Assembly (NCBI RefSeq): GCF_014282005.1
Contig: NZ_JACFTD010000001.1
Location: forward strand, 186,001 to 250,000
Reading direction: 5' to 3'
Origin: Sporosarcina sp. BP05
GTDB taxonomy: Bacteria > Bacillota > Bacilli > Bacillales_A > Planococcaceae
DNA length: 64,000 nt
The notes under the pieces were generated by a model that saw nothing but the letters and a program-made list of their open reading frames with translations, did not search any database and had not been told where the DNA came from. Each line of letters starts with the position of its first letter. Positions within the stretch are counted from its first letter, which is position 1. The position numbers were made by a program, and so were the translations under genes. Positions 34,910 to 45,353 of this stretch are shown here, in pieces.

Positions 34910-35854
34910 TCAAACATTCAATTTAGTTTTTAGTTTCGCCAGCATGTCCACTGTCATTTTATCCAAATCATAATTCGCTTTGAAGCCCCATTCATTTACA
35001 GCAGCTGTTGCATCAATCGAATCTGGCCAGCTGTCAGCAATCGCCTGGCGTACTGGATCTACGTCGTATGCCATTTCAAAAGTAGGAATCTGTTTTTTTA
35101 TAGAAGCTGCGATTTCAGACGGTTCAAAACTCATCGCCGTTACATTAAATGCATTGCGGTGAATCAATTTTGTCGGATCTGCTTCCATTAAATCGACAAT
35201 CGCCTGTAACGCATCAGGCATATACATCATATCCATGCGCGTTCCCTCTGCAATGTAAGAAGTGTATTTCCCTTCTTCAAGTGCTTTATAGTAAATATCG
35301 ACCGCGTAATCTGTCGTTCCGCCGCCAGGTTTAGATACATATGAGATAAGACCAGGGAAACGAACGCCGCGCGTATCCATTCCGAATTTGTGGAAATAGT
35401 AATCGCATAGTAATTCACCAGCGACTTTATTGACACCATACATTGTCGTCGGTCTTTGTAATGTGTCTTGTGGTGTATCTTTTTTCGGTGTTGAAGGACC
35501 GAATGCACCGATTGAACTTGGTGTGAAAAACTGCATGTCCAGTTCACGTGATACTTCAAGTGCGTTCATAAGGCCACCCATATTGAGATTCCATGCAAAT
35601 AATGGCTCATCTTCCGCTTTAGCAGATAATAATGCGGCCATATGCATCATCGTGTCTGCACCGAAGTCCTTTGCAAGCGCATGCATATTTTTCGCATCTG
35701 TCACGTCAAGTAATTCAAAAGGACCTTCTGTTGCCACATCCGTGTGACGTATATCTGTTGCCAAGACGTTCTCTGTGCCATATTCTGAACGTAGCTTTGT
35801 AATTAATTCTGAACCGATTTGGCCTAAAGCGCCCGTCACCATGATTTTTTTCAT
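34910..35854 (-). CDS. L-threonine 3-dehydrogenase, epimerase-like (SDR) type
   Basis: 314 aa extended SDR. NAD-binding [10 protein letters not shown] at the N-terminus; active-site YGVNKVAGE. The resemblance is to bacterial UDP-galactose-epimerase-like threonine dehydrogenases, which give 2-amino-3-ketobutyrate. Starts at 35854 (MKKIMVTG) behind GGGG; an upstream extension to 35881 is not family-like. Kbl, which uses the product, is encoded upstream on the same strand, although two terminators separate them. Confidence 0.88.
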   Translation of the reverse strand: MKKIMVTGALGQIGSELITKLRSEYGTENVLATDIRHTDVATEGPFELLDVTDAKNMHALAKDFGADTMMHMAALLSAKAEDEPLFAWNLNMGGLMNALEVSRELDMQFFTPSSIGAFGPSTPKKDTPQDTLQRPTTMYGVNKVAGELLCDYYFHKFGMDTRGVRFPGLISYVSKPGGGTTDYAVDIYYKALEEGKYTSYIAEGTRMDMMYMPDALQAIVDLMEADPTKLIHRNAFNVTAMSFEPSEIAASIKKQIPTFEMAYDVDPVRQAIADSWPDSIDATAAVNEWGFKANYDLDKMTVDMLAKLKTKLNV

Positions 35855-36124
35855 TATTAAAAATTCCCCGCTTTCAAACATTTGTTTTTATGGAGAGTAC
35901 ACGTATATTTTATTTTCATAACTTCATTGATTCTATCACTTTAATTCATTATAAAACGTTCTCCTAGAAAAGACAACCTTGTTTTCACCTCAACCAATTA
36001 CTACCAAACTTCTCCAATATATTTAATGAAAAACGTAAGATACACAGTGGTGAGATAAATAAATTCAGCATGCAACGATATGTGGCATTTCATATAATGA
36101 GGTGAAATTTAAATTTAACGAATG

Positions 36125-36152
36125 AAAAAAGCCCTAGTAGGGCTTTTTTTGT
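36125..36152. terminator. Bidirectional hairpin in the tdh-kbl gap
   Basis: AAAAAAGCCCT-AGT-AGGGCTTTTTT. The rest of the 488-bp gap (35855-36342) is AT-rich and I see no gene or riboswitch in it. Confidence 0.7.
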
Positions 36153-36294
36153 TTGTATAAGTATGTGCTTGTTCGTTGATATTACTCTCTTCATTAACAA
36201 TGAACCGTTTTCATTTTCTTCGGTTCACGGCATGTGAGTCCTTTCTCAACTGTTTCTGCGATTTGCCATGAATTCGCGACAATCCCTCACAGTC

Positions 36295-36334
36295 AAAAAC
36301 AAATCCCGGACAGCATCTAAGCCATCCGGGATTC
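36295..36334 (-). terminator. Terminator of kbl
   Basis: On the minus strand AATCCCGGA ... TCCGGGATT followed by TGTTTTTG. Confidence 0.8.
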
Positions 36335-36342
36335 CTAGTTTA

Positions 36343-37533
36343 TTATGAAATTACGTTCAGTTCTTTACCAACTTTTTCGTAAATGACGAGTGCTTCGTCA
36401 ATCATTTCTTTGGTATGCGCTGCAGTTGGCATGTTGCGGACGCGGCCTTTTCCTTTAGCGACTGTCGGGAAGACGATTGATTTAGCGTAGACGCCTTCTT
36501 CTGCAAGACGTTTTGAAAATTGTTGTGTCAGCTTCTCTTCACCGATGATGCATGGTGTAATTGGCGTTTCAGAAGCACCAATATTGAAGCCTAATTTCTT
36601 AAGCCCAGCTTTTAAGTAGTTACCGTTTTCCCACAGTTTATCATGCAGCTCTGTAGATTCCGATATCTTGTCCAATGCGCCCATAATCGCAGCAACATCC
36701 CCTGCCGGAAGTGCCGTGGAGAATAGGAATGGACGTGAACGAACTTTCAGCCAGTCAATCAATTCCTGTGTTCCTGCAACATATCCGCCGACAACACCGA
36801 TTGCTTTCGATAGCGTACCCATTTGAAGGTCAATCTCTTTTTCAAGACCGAAATGTTTGACGGTCCCTTTTCCTTTACCAGTAACGCCTGAACCATGCGC
36901 GTCATCGACATAAGTGATCAAGTCGAATTCCTTTGCAATTTTCACAACTTCAGGAAGGTTAGCGATATTGCCGTCCATTGAGAACACGCCGTCCGTAATA
37001 TACATTACTTTTTCATACAGGCCGGATTCAGTTGCTTCTTTCGCTTTTGCACGAAGGTCATCCATGTCCTGGTGATTGACGCGAATTACTTTCGCACCCG
37101 AAAGGCGGCAGCCGTCAATGATAGAAGCGTGATTTAATTCATCCGAAAGAATCGCGTCTTTTTTAGTCATAACAGCGGAAATTGCCGCCATATTACAGTT
37201 GAATCCTGATTGATAAGAAATTGCTGCTTCCGTTCCTTTGAACTCAGCGAGCTTCTTTTCCAACATAACATGAATATCGAGCGTGCCATTTATTGTGCGG
37301 ACTGCACCTGCACCGACGCCGTATTTTTCAGTTGCGGCAATCGCTAGCTTTTTCAAATCTGCGTCTGTTGCAAGTCCTAGATAGTTATTTGAAGACAAGT
37401 TTATAAGGTCTTTTCCTTTAATTTTAATGATTGGGCCGTTTGGTCCTTCAATAGGGTCAATTTCATTGTATAGTCCTTGATCACGGAGTTCTTTTAGGTT
37501 CTCCTGTAAAAATGCATTTAGTTTTTTTGACAA
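36343..37533 (-). CDS. kbl: Glycine C-acetyltransferase (2-amino-3-ketobutyrate CoA ligase)
   Basis: 396 aa, alpha-oxoamine synthase family, PLP-dependent. Splits 2-amino-3-ketobutyrate with CoA into glycine and acetyl-Co[14 protein letters not shown] near the N-terminus, [12 protein letters not shown], and the PLP lysine in [13 protein letters not shown]. The TTG start at 37533 with AAAGGAAG upstream gives exactly the usual family length. Confidence 0.94.
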   Translation of the reverse strand: MSKKLNAFLQENLKELRDQGLYNEIDPIEGPNGPIIKIKGKDLINLSSNNYLGLATDADLKKLAIAATEKYGVGAGAVRTINGTLDIHVMLEKKLAEFKGTEAAISYQSGFNCNMAAISAVMTKKDAILSDELNHASIIDGCRLSGAKVIRVNHQDMDDLRAKAKEATESGLYEKVMYITDGVFSMDGNIANLPEVVKIAKEFDLITYVDDAHGSGVTGKGKGTVKHFGLEKEIDLQMGTLSKAIGVVGGYVAGTQELIDWLKVRSRPFLFSTALPAGDVAAIMGALDKISESTELHDKLWENGNYLKAGLKKLGFNIGASETPITPCIIGEEKLTQQFSKRLAEEGVYAKSIVFPTVAKGKGRVRNMPTAAHTKEMIDEALVIYEKVGKELNVIS

Positions 37534-37611
37534 TGTAATCTTCCTTTCAAACAAATGATACCCTCATTTTAGCATACGACCGGCCCAATCGTAGAATAAA
37601 GCGCATACTTT

Positions 37612-38679
37612 TTAAATCAAATTCAAAAGCGAACCCGTTTTCTTCTCAAATACAGATCGTATAATAGCTGAATCCATCATGACTTTCATACTATTTTCAG
37701 CTTGTGCATAAGACTGCATATAACCAGTGGCATCGAGCATTTTCTCTGCATAAGCTTCACGGATTACGGAAATTTCCTCTTCAGCGCCCGTATCATCCTC
37801 ACATAAGTTCATAAGGTCGAGCAATTCATCCCCCTTGCGTTCCACATCGTAAACGTGCGGTTCTGTTGCATCAAGGATACACACAGATAGTTCAGGGAAA
37901 AGAACGAGATCTACCCCTGAAGGATCCAGTCCGCACCAACCGTACTGAACGTCAAATCCACGCTTTTCTGCTTCCGCTCCAAGCGTTTTCATAAGTGTTG
38001 ATTTTCCCGTTCCCGGAAAAGCCTTTATCAGCATTCGTCGATCGATTCGCTTCGTAATAGAGGACATGAAATCTTGCGCCCCCCCAGATGTCAATGAACC
38101 GATAAGTCTATGTGAAACAACCGATCCTTTATTCAGCTGGATTGTGCCGAATAGTTCTTCTTTCAGTGAATTTATTTTATCCACATGAACATCCCACATC
38201 ATTCGTCTGATGTTCACTTTTTCCCAATCATCATGAATGCCTTTTGCATCTTCGAGCGCTTGTAAAGCTTTTCTTAACGCATCGCTCGATTCTGTCAACA
38301 TTTTCACAATCGAGCCGTTCTGTTCACGCAACTTCGCTTCATCATAGACATCGTAAAAACTGATAACCTTATGTTTTCCACCTATATCTGTTGGTTCAAG
38401 TGCAACTGGATGGGACGCTTGAAGTATCAGTACGTTTGGTCCTTTAATATAGATTGCGTCCGTTTTGTCAGGCTGTATGGGATCCATAAACCGATCTATG
38501 TCATAGCCCTGTTTGACGTAATGTGCGACAGCTTCATTCAACACGCTTGAAATTGCGTTTGTAGGAGGACATTTCAGAAATAAAGTTTGTGAAGCCAAAG
38601 CAATCAGTTTGTCATATTTGTGGGAAATTCCTGCACCTGTATAGGCTGTCCCCATGTATTGGGTGATTGTTCCATTCAT
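37612..38679 (-). CDS. P-loop ATPase of the PRK06851-like family
   Basis: 355 aa. Walker A is FPGTGKSTLMKTLG near residue 235; the Walker-B-like strand is CILDATEP. The N-terminal half resembles a second degenerate NTPase domain (LIALASQTLFLKCPPTNAIS where a P-loop would lie). The family is common in Bacillales and uncharacterised. The ATG at 38679 has AAAGG nine bases upstream, favoured over 38688. Confidence 0.75.
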   Translation of the reverse strand: MNGTITQYMGTAYTGAGISHKYDKLIALASQTLFLKCPPTNAISSVLNEAVAHYVKQGYDIDRFMDPIQPDKTDAIYIKGPNVLILQASHPVALEPTDIGGKHKVISFYDVYDEAKLREQNGSIVKMLTESSDALRKALQALEDAKGIHDDWEKVNIRRMMWDVHVDKINSLKEELFGTIQLNKGSVVSHRLIGSLTSGGAQDFMSSITKRIDRRMLIKAFPGTGKSTLMKTLGAEAEKRGFDVQYGWCGLDPSGVDLVLFPELSVCILDATEPHVYDVERKGDELLDLMNLCEDDTGAEEEISVIREAYAEKMLDATGYMQSYAQAENSMKVMMDSAIIRSVFEKKTGSLLNLI

Positions 38680-38767
38680 TCTGATCATCCTTTCTTCTCA
38701 TACGATTAACGTATGCCCGGACAATAAAAAAAAGCACGGCTCGGAAGCACATGCTTGGAAAATAATA

Positions 38768-38890
38768 AAAGCGCAAGCGCCTTGGTAGACCCGACAAGCG
38801 CTGGAGGGCCTTAAGATAAAGGCGCTTTTTGCCTTTAACTTAAGGACTGAAGCGACTCGAGGGGCTAGGCGCCGGAGTCTAGAAACTGCT
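38768..38890. repeat. Outer GC-rich repeat copy without module
   Basis: AAAAGCGCAAGCGCC at the left, GGGGCTAGGCGCCGGAGTCTAG at the right (inverse orientation to the 14-kb copies). A central AT-richer hairpin CCTTAAGATAAAGGCGC.../...GCCTTTAACTTAAGG forms the core. Confidence 0.7.
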
Positions 38891-38937
38891 CCAGGTGAAA
38901 AAATTATAACTTCATATACTTTCAAAATATTTCCGAT

Positions 38938-39570
38938 TTAGAATAAAGCCTCTTCTTCTTCTTTACCAATAACTTTTAACAAGAATTTACGGCATTGCGG
39001 CAATGTATAATGGGCAATTTGCCCCAAGAATAAAGCAATTAACACTGTCCCAATTCCAATTGGACCGCCGAATAACCAGCCTACAATTGCAACAATGACT
39101 TCAAGTGTAGTCCGAACTTTTTTCACGCTAGCTCCCGTTTTTTTAACAAGGACAAGCATAAGACTATCTCGTGGACCCGCACCGATATTCGGTGAAATAT
39201 AAATCCCGACGCCATACCCCATAACAATTACACCTGCCGAGAACATAAGTATTTGCGCGCCCATCGTAGTGATATCTGGTAGCAGCCAATTGAATAAGTC
39301 AATAAAAAGTCCAATTAGAATCATATTCAACCACGTTCCAATCTGCGGCCATTCTTTCAAAACTGCAGCAGTTGAAATGACAATAATGAATCCGGTAATA
39401 ATCCCCCATGTACCAATCGTCAAGCCAAAGTTTTTATACAACCCGACATGCAATACATCCCAAGGGCCGATTCCAAGTCCTTGACCTTTAATCGTCATTG
39501 AAATACCTAGCGAAAGGATCATCATTCCTACCAAAAAAAATGTCCATCTCCATATTACTATCTTTCCCAT
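38938..39570 (-). CDS. YczE/YyaS/YitT family membrane protein
   Basis: 210 aa, five predicted helices. GISMTIKGQGLGIGPWDVLHVGLYKNFGLTIG and the YISPNIGAGPRDSLMLVL repeat are hallmarks of this family (COG2364). Substrate or role unknown. No obvious operon partners; a 135-bp gap separates it from the ybaK-like gene upstream. Confidence 0.87.
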   Translation of the reverse strand: MGKIVIWRWTFFLVGMMILSLGISMTIKGQGLGIGPWDVLHVGLYKNFGLTIGTWGIITGFIIVISTAAVLKEWPQIGTWLNMILIGLFIDLFNWLLPDITTMGAQILMFSAGVIVMGYGVGIYISPNIGAGPRDSLMLVLVKKTGASVKKVRTTLEVIVAIVGWLFGGPIGIGTVLIALFLGQIAHYTLPQCRKFLLKVIGKEEEEALF

Positions 39571-39621
39571 ATAAGTCCTTCTTCCTAATGAATGTGTAAG
39601 TAGTTAGTAGAAACGAACAAC

Positions 39622-39657
39622 AATAAAAGACACTCCCGCAACACGCGTGAATGTCTT
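39622..39657 (-). terminator. Candidate terminator of the ybaK-like gene
   Basis: On the minus strand AAGACATTC... /...GAGTGTCTT followed by TTATTGTTG. Confidence 0.5.
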
Positions 39658-39706
39658 ACTTTTAATCTATTCATTGTAACATGTCTTCGGTCCTTGATAC
39701 AGACTA

Positions 39707-40198
39707 TCAACTTTTCACTATATCGATAAAAAGCGCTTCAGTCACCCTAGCTAACTCACCCGGAACCAGTTTCATCTGTAATCCCGGCTTTCCCGCACTA
39801 ACAATCATCAATTTGAGACTTTCTGCTGATTTATCAATGAATGTTGGGTATTTCTTTTTCATCCCGACAACTGAACAACCTCCGCGAACATAGCCCGTTT
39901 CTTTCGTCAACTCTTTCAACGGTAGCATATCGAGCTTTTTCACTTTGGCAGCTCTTGCCGCTTTTTTCAAATCAAGTTCGGCAGCTACTGGTACTAAAAA
40001 GATGAAAAGTTCGCGCGGCCCTGCAATTGTGACGAGCGTCTTATAAACTGTTTCTACCGCTTTCCCTGTTTTTTCCGCGACAGAAACCCCATCCAACAGA
40101 CCGTCAGTTACATCGTATTCCATTAGTTCATAGGATACGTTTTCCCCATCCAAAATCCGCACTGCATTCGTTTTTACTTGCTTATTTTGCTTTCCCAT
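39707..40198 (-). CDS. ybaK: Cys-tRNA(Pro)/Cys-tRNA(Cys) deacylase, YbaK type
   Basis: 163 aa, YbaK/ProRS-editing fold. Hydrolyses mischarged Cys-tRNA(Pro). TNAVRILDGENVSYELMEYDV at the N-terminus, then VYKTLVTIAG with the conserved Lys, and GYVRGGCSVVGMKKKYPTFID. Full length for the family. Confidence 0.92.
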   Translation of the reverse strand: MGKQNKQVKTNAVRILDGENVSYELMEYDVTDGLLDGVSVAEKTGKAVETVYKTLVTIAGPRELFIFLVPVAAELDLKKAARAAKVKKLDMLPLKELTKETGYVRGGCSVVGMKKKYPTFIDKSAESLKLMIVSAGKPGLQMKLVPGELARVTEALFIDIVKS

Positions 40199-40218
40199 TC
40201 ATTCATCTCACCTTTTCA

Positions 40219-40249
40219 AAAACAAAAGGCCGCCATTTACTAGGCGACC
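40219..40249 (-). terminator. Terminator after the 40262-40864 gene
   Basis: GGTCGCC / GGCGGCC stem on the minus strand followed by TTTTGTTTTTG. Confidence 0.65.
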
Positions 40250-40261
40250 TTCCGTAACCAT

Positions 40262-40864
40262 TCATGCAATTTTATAAAAGCTCGGTCGATCGATTTCGAA
40301 TCCTTTCTGTTTCATTAAGACTTGGAAAGAATAAGTCGAAATCGCCTTTTCATACCGTCTTTGCATGATGAGTATTTCGCGTTCGAGAACGGAGGGAAGT
40401 TCTTTGGATGCCATGTTTGATGTATCGGCTTCTTCACGTGCTAAGGCAATGTCAATTTCGGATTGAGCCCTGTTGTGCAATATGATCTGCGCTTCTGTCC
40501 GCATTATTTTTGCTGATGCAGTAGCTGCAAGGTTATAATCTGCTGTCGTCGGTTCGGGTTCTGAAATTGCTTCAGCCCGCACATTTCTCCAAATATCAAT
40601 CGTCTCTTCAAGCGTTTTACCAACCGGTAGCGCTACCTGCTTCATTTGTCCCGCGCCAAACTTCTGGAGTTCCTGTCGCTCTGGTTGAACAATCTCAGGT
40701 TCCTTCTTCCCTATCAATAAAGCCTCTAGATCTTCGACCGTTTTTTGGTTCTGCCCATTGTATTGTACATTGCGATTATAAGCACTTTCAGCATTCCTAC
40801 GCCTGCTTGCATCAAATCGTTGAATAGGGTCGCTTGCTACAGCCTGAGTCATAACGGCATTCAT
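40262..40864 (-). CDS. Uncharacterised helical protein
   Basis: 200 aa, soluble, no signal peptide. The N-terminal ~70 residues are polar and Gln/Asn-rich (RRRNAESAYNRNVQYNGQNQK). The C-terminal half is predominantly helical and Ala/Glu-rich, ending FQVLMKQKGFEIDRPSFYKIA. An RBS (GGAGG nearby) supports the start. I do not recognise the family; it sits alone between topB and ybaK. Confidence 0.65.
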   Translation of the reverse strand: MNAVMTQAVASDPIQRFDASRRRNAESAYNRNVQYNGQNQKTVEDLEALLIGKKEPEIVQPERQELQKFGAGQMKQVALPVGKTLEETIDIWRNVRAEAISEPEPTTADYNLAATASAKIMRTEAQIILHNRAQSEIDIALAREEADTSNMASKELPSVLEREILIMQRRYEKAISTYSFQVLMKQKGFEIDRPSFYKIA

Positions 40865-40964
40865 CCTACTTCACCTCCGCATGAACGAATTTGCATAAAT
40901 CTATTAATTCAAGTATACCCAATTCATTTGGAAGAATAAACCCTACGAAAGCGCTATAAAGGAA

Positions 40965-43139
40965 TCACTTATCGAATAGTTTCTTTAGCGCATCCGCCAT
41001 TGCGGTATTCTCTAATTCTTCCGGTGCTCCCTGTTTCTTCATATACTTCTGAACATCACGTTTATCCGCTTTTTTACCGCCCGAGTTCTCTTTACGTTTC
41101 TCAAATGCGGATAACTTCTCACGGTGACCACATTTACAAACGAAAATCCGTCCGTCGCCTTCACCGCGCATCTCCAATTTCTTTTTACAAACTGGACATC
41201 TGGCATTCGTCAGCATGGAGACGTTTTTGCGGTGGCCACACTCACGGTCCTGACAAACCAGCATCTTGCCGCGCTTGCCGTTCACTTCTAACAGCAGTTT
41301 ACCGCAATCTGGGCACGCTTTCCCTGTGACATTATCATGTTTATATTTTTTATCATCTGTTTTAATTTCAGTAACGGTTTGCTTCGAAAAGCCAATCATA
41401 TCTTTCATAAACGCTTCTTTTTTCATCTGGCCATTCGCGATTTTTGTCAACCCTTGTTCCCATTCCGCTGTTAGTGCCGGTGATTTCAAATCTTCTGGAA
41501 CGAGGTCAAGCAGTTGGCGTCCTTTAGACGTCGTGTAAATATCATTGCCCTTTTTCTCCATAACAAATGAGTTAAATAAGCGTTCAATGACATCAGCACG
41601 TGTTGCAACCGTTCCGAGTCCGCCTGTTTCACCAATTGTTTTAATTAGTTCTCTTGATTCGCCTTGCATGAACTGCGAGGGATTTTCCATCGCCGCAAGC
41701 AATGTTCCTTCATTGAAACGGGCAGGTGGTTTCGTTTGACCATTCGTTATAACGATAGCCTGAATAGCAACATCTTCACCTTTTGTAAATGGTGGAAGTG
41801 TATCTGTGTCTAGCTCTTCTTCCTCTGTCGAATAAACTTTTTTCCAACCTTCATCCGTAACAGTACGACCTTTTGCTTTGAATATTTCTCCGCCAACTGC
41901 GAGTTCAGCGGTTACTTGATCATAACGGAACGGCCCGAAGAAGACAGCTAAGAAACGTTTGACGATTAAATCATATAAACGTTGTTCCTTATCAGACAAT
42001 TTTTGAAGAATAGGTGTTTCCTCAGTAGGTATGATAGCATGGTGATCCGAAACACGCTTATCATCAATGACACCTTTCTGCGGCTTTATGGTACCAGCAC
42101 GCAGAAGCATAGTTGTCGCTTTACGATATGGACCTATATCGACGGCTTTAATGCGCTCTTTCAGCGTACTTTCCATGTCAGATGTCAAATGCTTCGAATC
42201 TGTACGCGGGTACGTCACTGCTTTATGGTGCTCATACAAATTTTGAAGCGTTGATAGTGTTTCTTTTGCTGACCATGACCAGCGGCGATGCGCTTCTTTT
42301 TGGAGCTCTGTTAAATCAAATAAATGCGGTGCTGGCTGTGACTTCGGTGTTGTTTTAACTTCTAACACTTTTCCAGAATGAACACCGTCAATTTCCCCGA
42401 GGAGCTTCTCTACTATTTCTTTATCGAAAGACTGCGTTTGACCTACCTTATCACACCATGTAAACTTCGCTGTTTCCGTCAATGCTTGCATGCCGTAGAA
42501 CGATTTAGGTTTGAAATCCCGAATCTGATTCTCGCGTTCCGCAATCATCGCCAGTGTCGGTGTCTGAACACGGCCTGTTGAAAGTTGAGCATTGTATTTG
42601 ACCGTCAACGCACGTGTCGCGTTAATGCCGACGACCCAGTCCGCTTCCGCACGGGCTACTGCCGCCTGATATAAGTTCTCATAGGCACGACCGTCTTTCA
42701 AATTGTTGAATCCATCTTTAATCGCTTTATCGGTGACCGATGAAATCCACAACCGTTTGACAGGCTTGCGAACCTTAGCTTGCTCCAAAATCCATCGTGC
42801 AACAAGTTCCCCCTCACGCCCCGCATCCGTCGCGATGATGATATCTTTCACATCATTGCGTAGGAGTTGCGCTTTAACGGCATTGAACTGTTTTATCGTC
42901 TGGCGAATTGGCACCAATTTAAACGGTGCAGGGATAATCGGCAAATGCTCAAGTTTCCACTCCTTGAATTCATTGCCATAACCTTCAGGATCTGCGTGTG
43001 TCACAAGATGGCCAAGCGCCCACGTAACGATATAATTTGTTCCTTCAAGAAATCCATTTCCTTTTTTATTGCAGCCGAGTACCCGCGCGATATCGCGAGC
43101 CACGGACGGCTTTTCAGCCAGTACAAGTGATTTAGACAT
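40965..43139 (-). CDS. topB: DNA topoisomerase III
   Basis: 724 aa, type IA. Toprim domain (AEKPSVARDIARVLG, ATDAGREGE) and the active-site tyrosine in TYPRTDSKHL. The C-terminus carries zinc-binding modules (CPDCGKLL...CGH, CPVCKKKL...CKCGH, about 600-690). Length as in B. subtilis TopB. The ATG at 43139 follows GAAGGGGAT; the in-frame extension to 43226 has no support. Confidence 0.95.
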   Translation of the reverse strand: MSKSLVLAEKPSVARDIARVLGCNKKGNGFLEGTNYIVTWALGHLVTHADPEGYGNEFKEWKLEHLPIIPAPFKLVPIRQTIKQFNAVKAQLLRNDVKDIIIATDAGREGELVARWILEQAKVRKPVKRLWISSVTDKAIKDGFNNLKDGRAYENLYQAAVARAEADWVVGINATRALTVKYNAQLSTGRVQTPTLAMIAERENQIRDFKPKSFYGMQALTETAKFTWCDKVGQTQSFDKEIVEKLLGEIDGVHSGKVLEVKTTPKSQPAPHLFDLTELQKEAHRRWSWSAKETLSTLQNLYEHHKAVTYPRTDSKHLTSDMESTLKERIKAVDIGPYRKATTMLLRAGTIKPQKGVIDDKRVSDHHAIIPTEETPILQKLSDKEQRLYDLIVKRFLAVFFGPFRYDQVTAELAVGGEIFKAKGRTVTDEGWKKVYSTEEEELDTDTLPPFTKGEDVAIQAIVITNGQTKPPARFNEGTLLAAMENPSQFMQGESRELIKTIGETGGLGTVATRADVIERLFNSFVMEKKGNDIYTTSKGRQLLDLVPEDLKSPALTAEWEQGLTKIANGQMKKEAFMKDMIGFSKQTVTEIKTDDKKYKHDNVTGKACPDCGKLLLEVNGKRGKMLVCQDRECGHRKNVSMLTNARCPVCKKKLEMRGEGDGRIFVCKCGHREKLSAFEKRKENSGGKKADKRDVQKYMKKQGAPEELENTAMADALKKLFDK

Positions 43140-43237
43140 AGGTAGATCCCCTTCCTTCATACATCGATTATACGGGAGAACGTGATTGGATGCATGTTGG
43201 GCGAATGAAACGAAACCATAAATCATGGTTCATCGCA

Positions 43238-43281
43238 ACAAAAAAGTGGCAGCCAAACCCTTGCGAGCCCAGCCTACCACT
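43238..43281 (-). terminator. Terminator of the antiporter gene
   Basis: AGTGG(T)AGGCT / GGCT(G)CCACT stem on the minus strand, then TTTTTTG. Confidence 0.6.
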
Positions 43282-43292
43282 TATAGCAACAT

Positions 43293-45227
43293 TCATTTCG
43301 CAGAAAGTGGTGCATCTCCTGGAATAACCGGCTTTTCTAGCTTTTCATTCCTTATAAATAAGTCTTCTACTTTTTCATAGGATATAGCCGTTTCACTGTT
43401 CTCTTCATCCAAACGCTCTTTCACTCGTTCAATCGTTTTCTCAGGTGATGTGAGCGCGATAATAGCATCACCCGCAGTAGCTTGTGGTTCAGTTTTCGGT
43501 GTAAAGAATTCAATTGCACCGTCCGCACGTAAAATGTAAAGCAGAATCGATTTATCATCTCGCTCGCGTAAATACTGTGTGTAACTATATTGTTTTGTAA
43601 TTAATGTTTTACGGATGCCATGCCCTACATTCATCCGTTCTTCCAAATCATAGATTGAAACGGCAGGTGAGAACAACGACTGTCCTCCAGTTATCGTGAA
43701 TCCATCGGCTTCGTTTCCGATGTTGAATGCCGTCTGATATAAGTTTTTACTGCCAAGATCAGGTGTAAAGTCTGAACAAATATGTGCATTGTACGTATCG
43801 GTCTTCGTCATTGCAAGGATATACCGATACGGAGCCAAGTCGAAATGATAGTCAATTTGCTCCGAAAGGATATCTCCAATGTAACTATTGAGTCCAAGCT
43901 TTCGGGCATGCGATAGTTCTGCCCATGACTGATCGATAAGTAACACATCATTCCCAGTTTCTTTCACTGATTTGGCAAACTCCGCTGCAAATCGCGAGCT
44001 CCCAACGAGCAATACGCCTGATTCGTCCGTCGTTGTGAGATTCAGTTTCTTAGCCAAGAAGCTAATTGAAAACCCGTGTAGGACCACTGTCGAGAAAACC
44101 AGTGCGAATGTCAGCGCGGTCAATAGTTCTGCATCCTTGTAGCCATTGTCGAGTAGAATCGTCGCAAAATAACCTGAAACAGTGAGGGCCACAATTCCCC
44201 TGGGTGCAATCCATCCGATTAGAATCTTTTCTCGGATGTTTAACTCTGTATTGATTGTTGCAAGCCAAATTGATAATGGTCTAACGATAAACAACATCGC
44301 CAATACATACACGATAATACGCGGATTAAAAATTTCGATAAGGATATGAGGATCAAGTGACGCCGTCAACATGACAAATATACCCGAAATTAGAAGTACG
44401 GATATATTCTCTTTGAATTGACGAATGTCATGCATAGACGTCAAGCGCATATTCGCCATCGTCATTCCCATCGCCGTTACCGCAAGCAGTCCAGTCTCAT
44501 GCATGATTTCATCTGCGAAAACGAACGTGAATAGGACAACCGCAAAGAGTACCGGCGCTTTCAGAAATTCCGGAATACCGCCGCGCTCGAATGCACCGCC
44601 AATTACACGGGCAGCCCCCCATCCAAGTAGTACCGCAAATATAGATGCTGCGAAGAACAACAGCAACGCATTCAATGTCACTTGGCTATTCAAAAATTTG
44701 ATGAACTCAAAAGCGAATACCGCCAGCAATGCACCAAATGGATCAACAACAATCGATTCCCATTTCAGAATTGCTGCTGGACGCGGTTTCAGCTTCGCCT
44801 GCCTCAAGAGCGGCAAAATAACAGTGGGTCCCGTAACAATGAACAGACCACCAATCACAAAGGCAACCGCCCAGGAAAGTCCCGCCAAATAGTGTGCCGC
44901 TAGCGCTCCAGCAATCCACGCTATGAATGCACCAATGGTCACAATTCGGGCTATCGGCTTACTAAATCCCTTAATTTCTTTAAAATCTAGATTCAAACTA
45001 CCCTCAAACAAAATAATTGCCACGGCAAACGTAATAATTGGACCAAATAGATCTCCCATACTCTCCTTCGGGTTAATTAGACCGAAAATGGGTCCGACTA
45101 GAAGTCCCGCAACAGACATGACGACAATTGCCGGCATTCGAAATTTCCAGGCCGTCCATTGTGATAAAATACCAATTAAAATAACGAGCATCAAATCGAA
45201 TAATAGTGAATCAAACAATGGAATCAC
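43293..45227 (-). CDS. CPA1-type Na+/H+ (or K+/H+) antiporter with C-terminal RCK domain
   Basis: 644 aa. Residues 1-~400 have about 12 membrane helices with FEGSLNLDFKEIKG and WESIVVDPFGALLAV, the conserved aspartate region of CPA1 exchangers. Then comes a TrkA-N-like nucleotide-binding segment (GVLLVGSSRFAAEFAKSVKETGNDVLLID) and a TrkA-C-like end, which suggests ligand gating. GTG start at 45227 with AGGA upstream. The ion preference cannot be told. Confidence 0.88.
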   Translation of the reverse strand: MIPLFDSLLFDLMLVILIGILSQWTAWKFRMPAIVVMSVAGLLVGPIFGLINPKESMGDLFGPIITFAVAIILFEGSLNLDFKEIKGFSKPIARIVTIGAFIAWIAGALAAHYLAGLSWAVAFVIGGLFIVTGPTVILPLLRQAKLKPRPAAILKWESIVVDPFGALLAVFAFEFIKFLNSQVTLNALLLFFAASIFAVLLGWGAARVIGGAFERGGIPEFLKAPVLFAVVLFTFVFADEIMHETGLLAVTAMGMTMANMRLTSMHDIRQFKENISVLLISGIFVMLTASLDPHILIEIFNPRIIVYVLAMLFIVRPLSIWLATINTELNIREKILIGWIAPRGIVALTVSGYFATILLDNGYKDAELLTALTFALVFSTVVLHGFSISFLAKKLNLTTTDESGVLLVGSSRFAAEFAKSVKETGNDVLLIDQSWAELSHARKLGLNSYIGDILSEQIDYHFDLAPYRYILAMTKTDTYNAHICSDFTPDLGSKNLYQTAFNIGNEADGFTITGGQSLFSPAVSIYDLEERMNVGHGIRKTLITKQYSYTQYLRERDDKSILLYILRADGAIEFFTPKTEPQATAGDAIIALTSPEKTIERVKERLDEENSETAISYEKVEDLFIRNEKLEKPVIPGDAPLSAK

Positions 45228-45353
45228 TCCGTTCCTAATTGGAAATAATGTTAGTTTACCATACTAGCAGTTTCAGTCCACAAAAAGTAGACATATCCTA
45301 ATCGTTTAACACATAAGGTTATAGGGATGAATTTATCAAGCTAGCATGAAAGG

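Noticed and set aside
44425..44892. 155-codon frame antisense to the antiporter gene
   Set aside because: Ser/Ala/Asn-rich antisense shadow with no RBS; the minus-strand antiporter is unmistakable.
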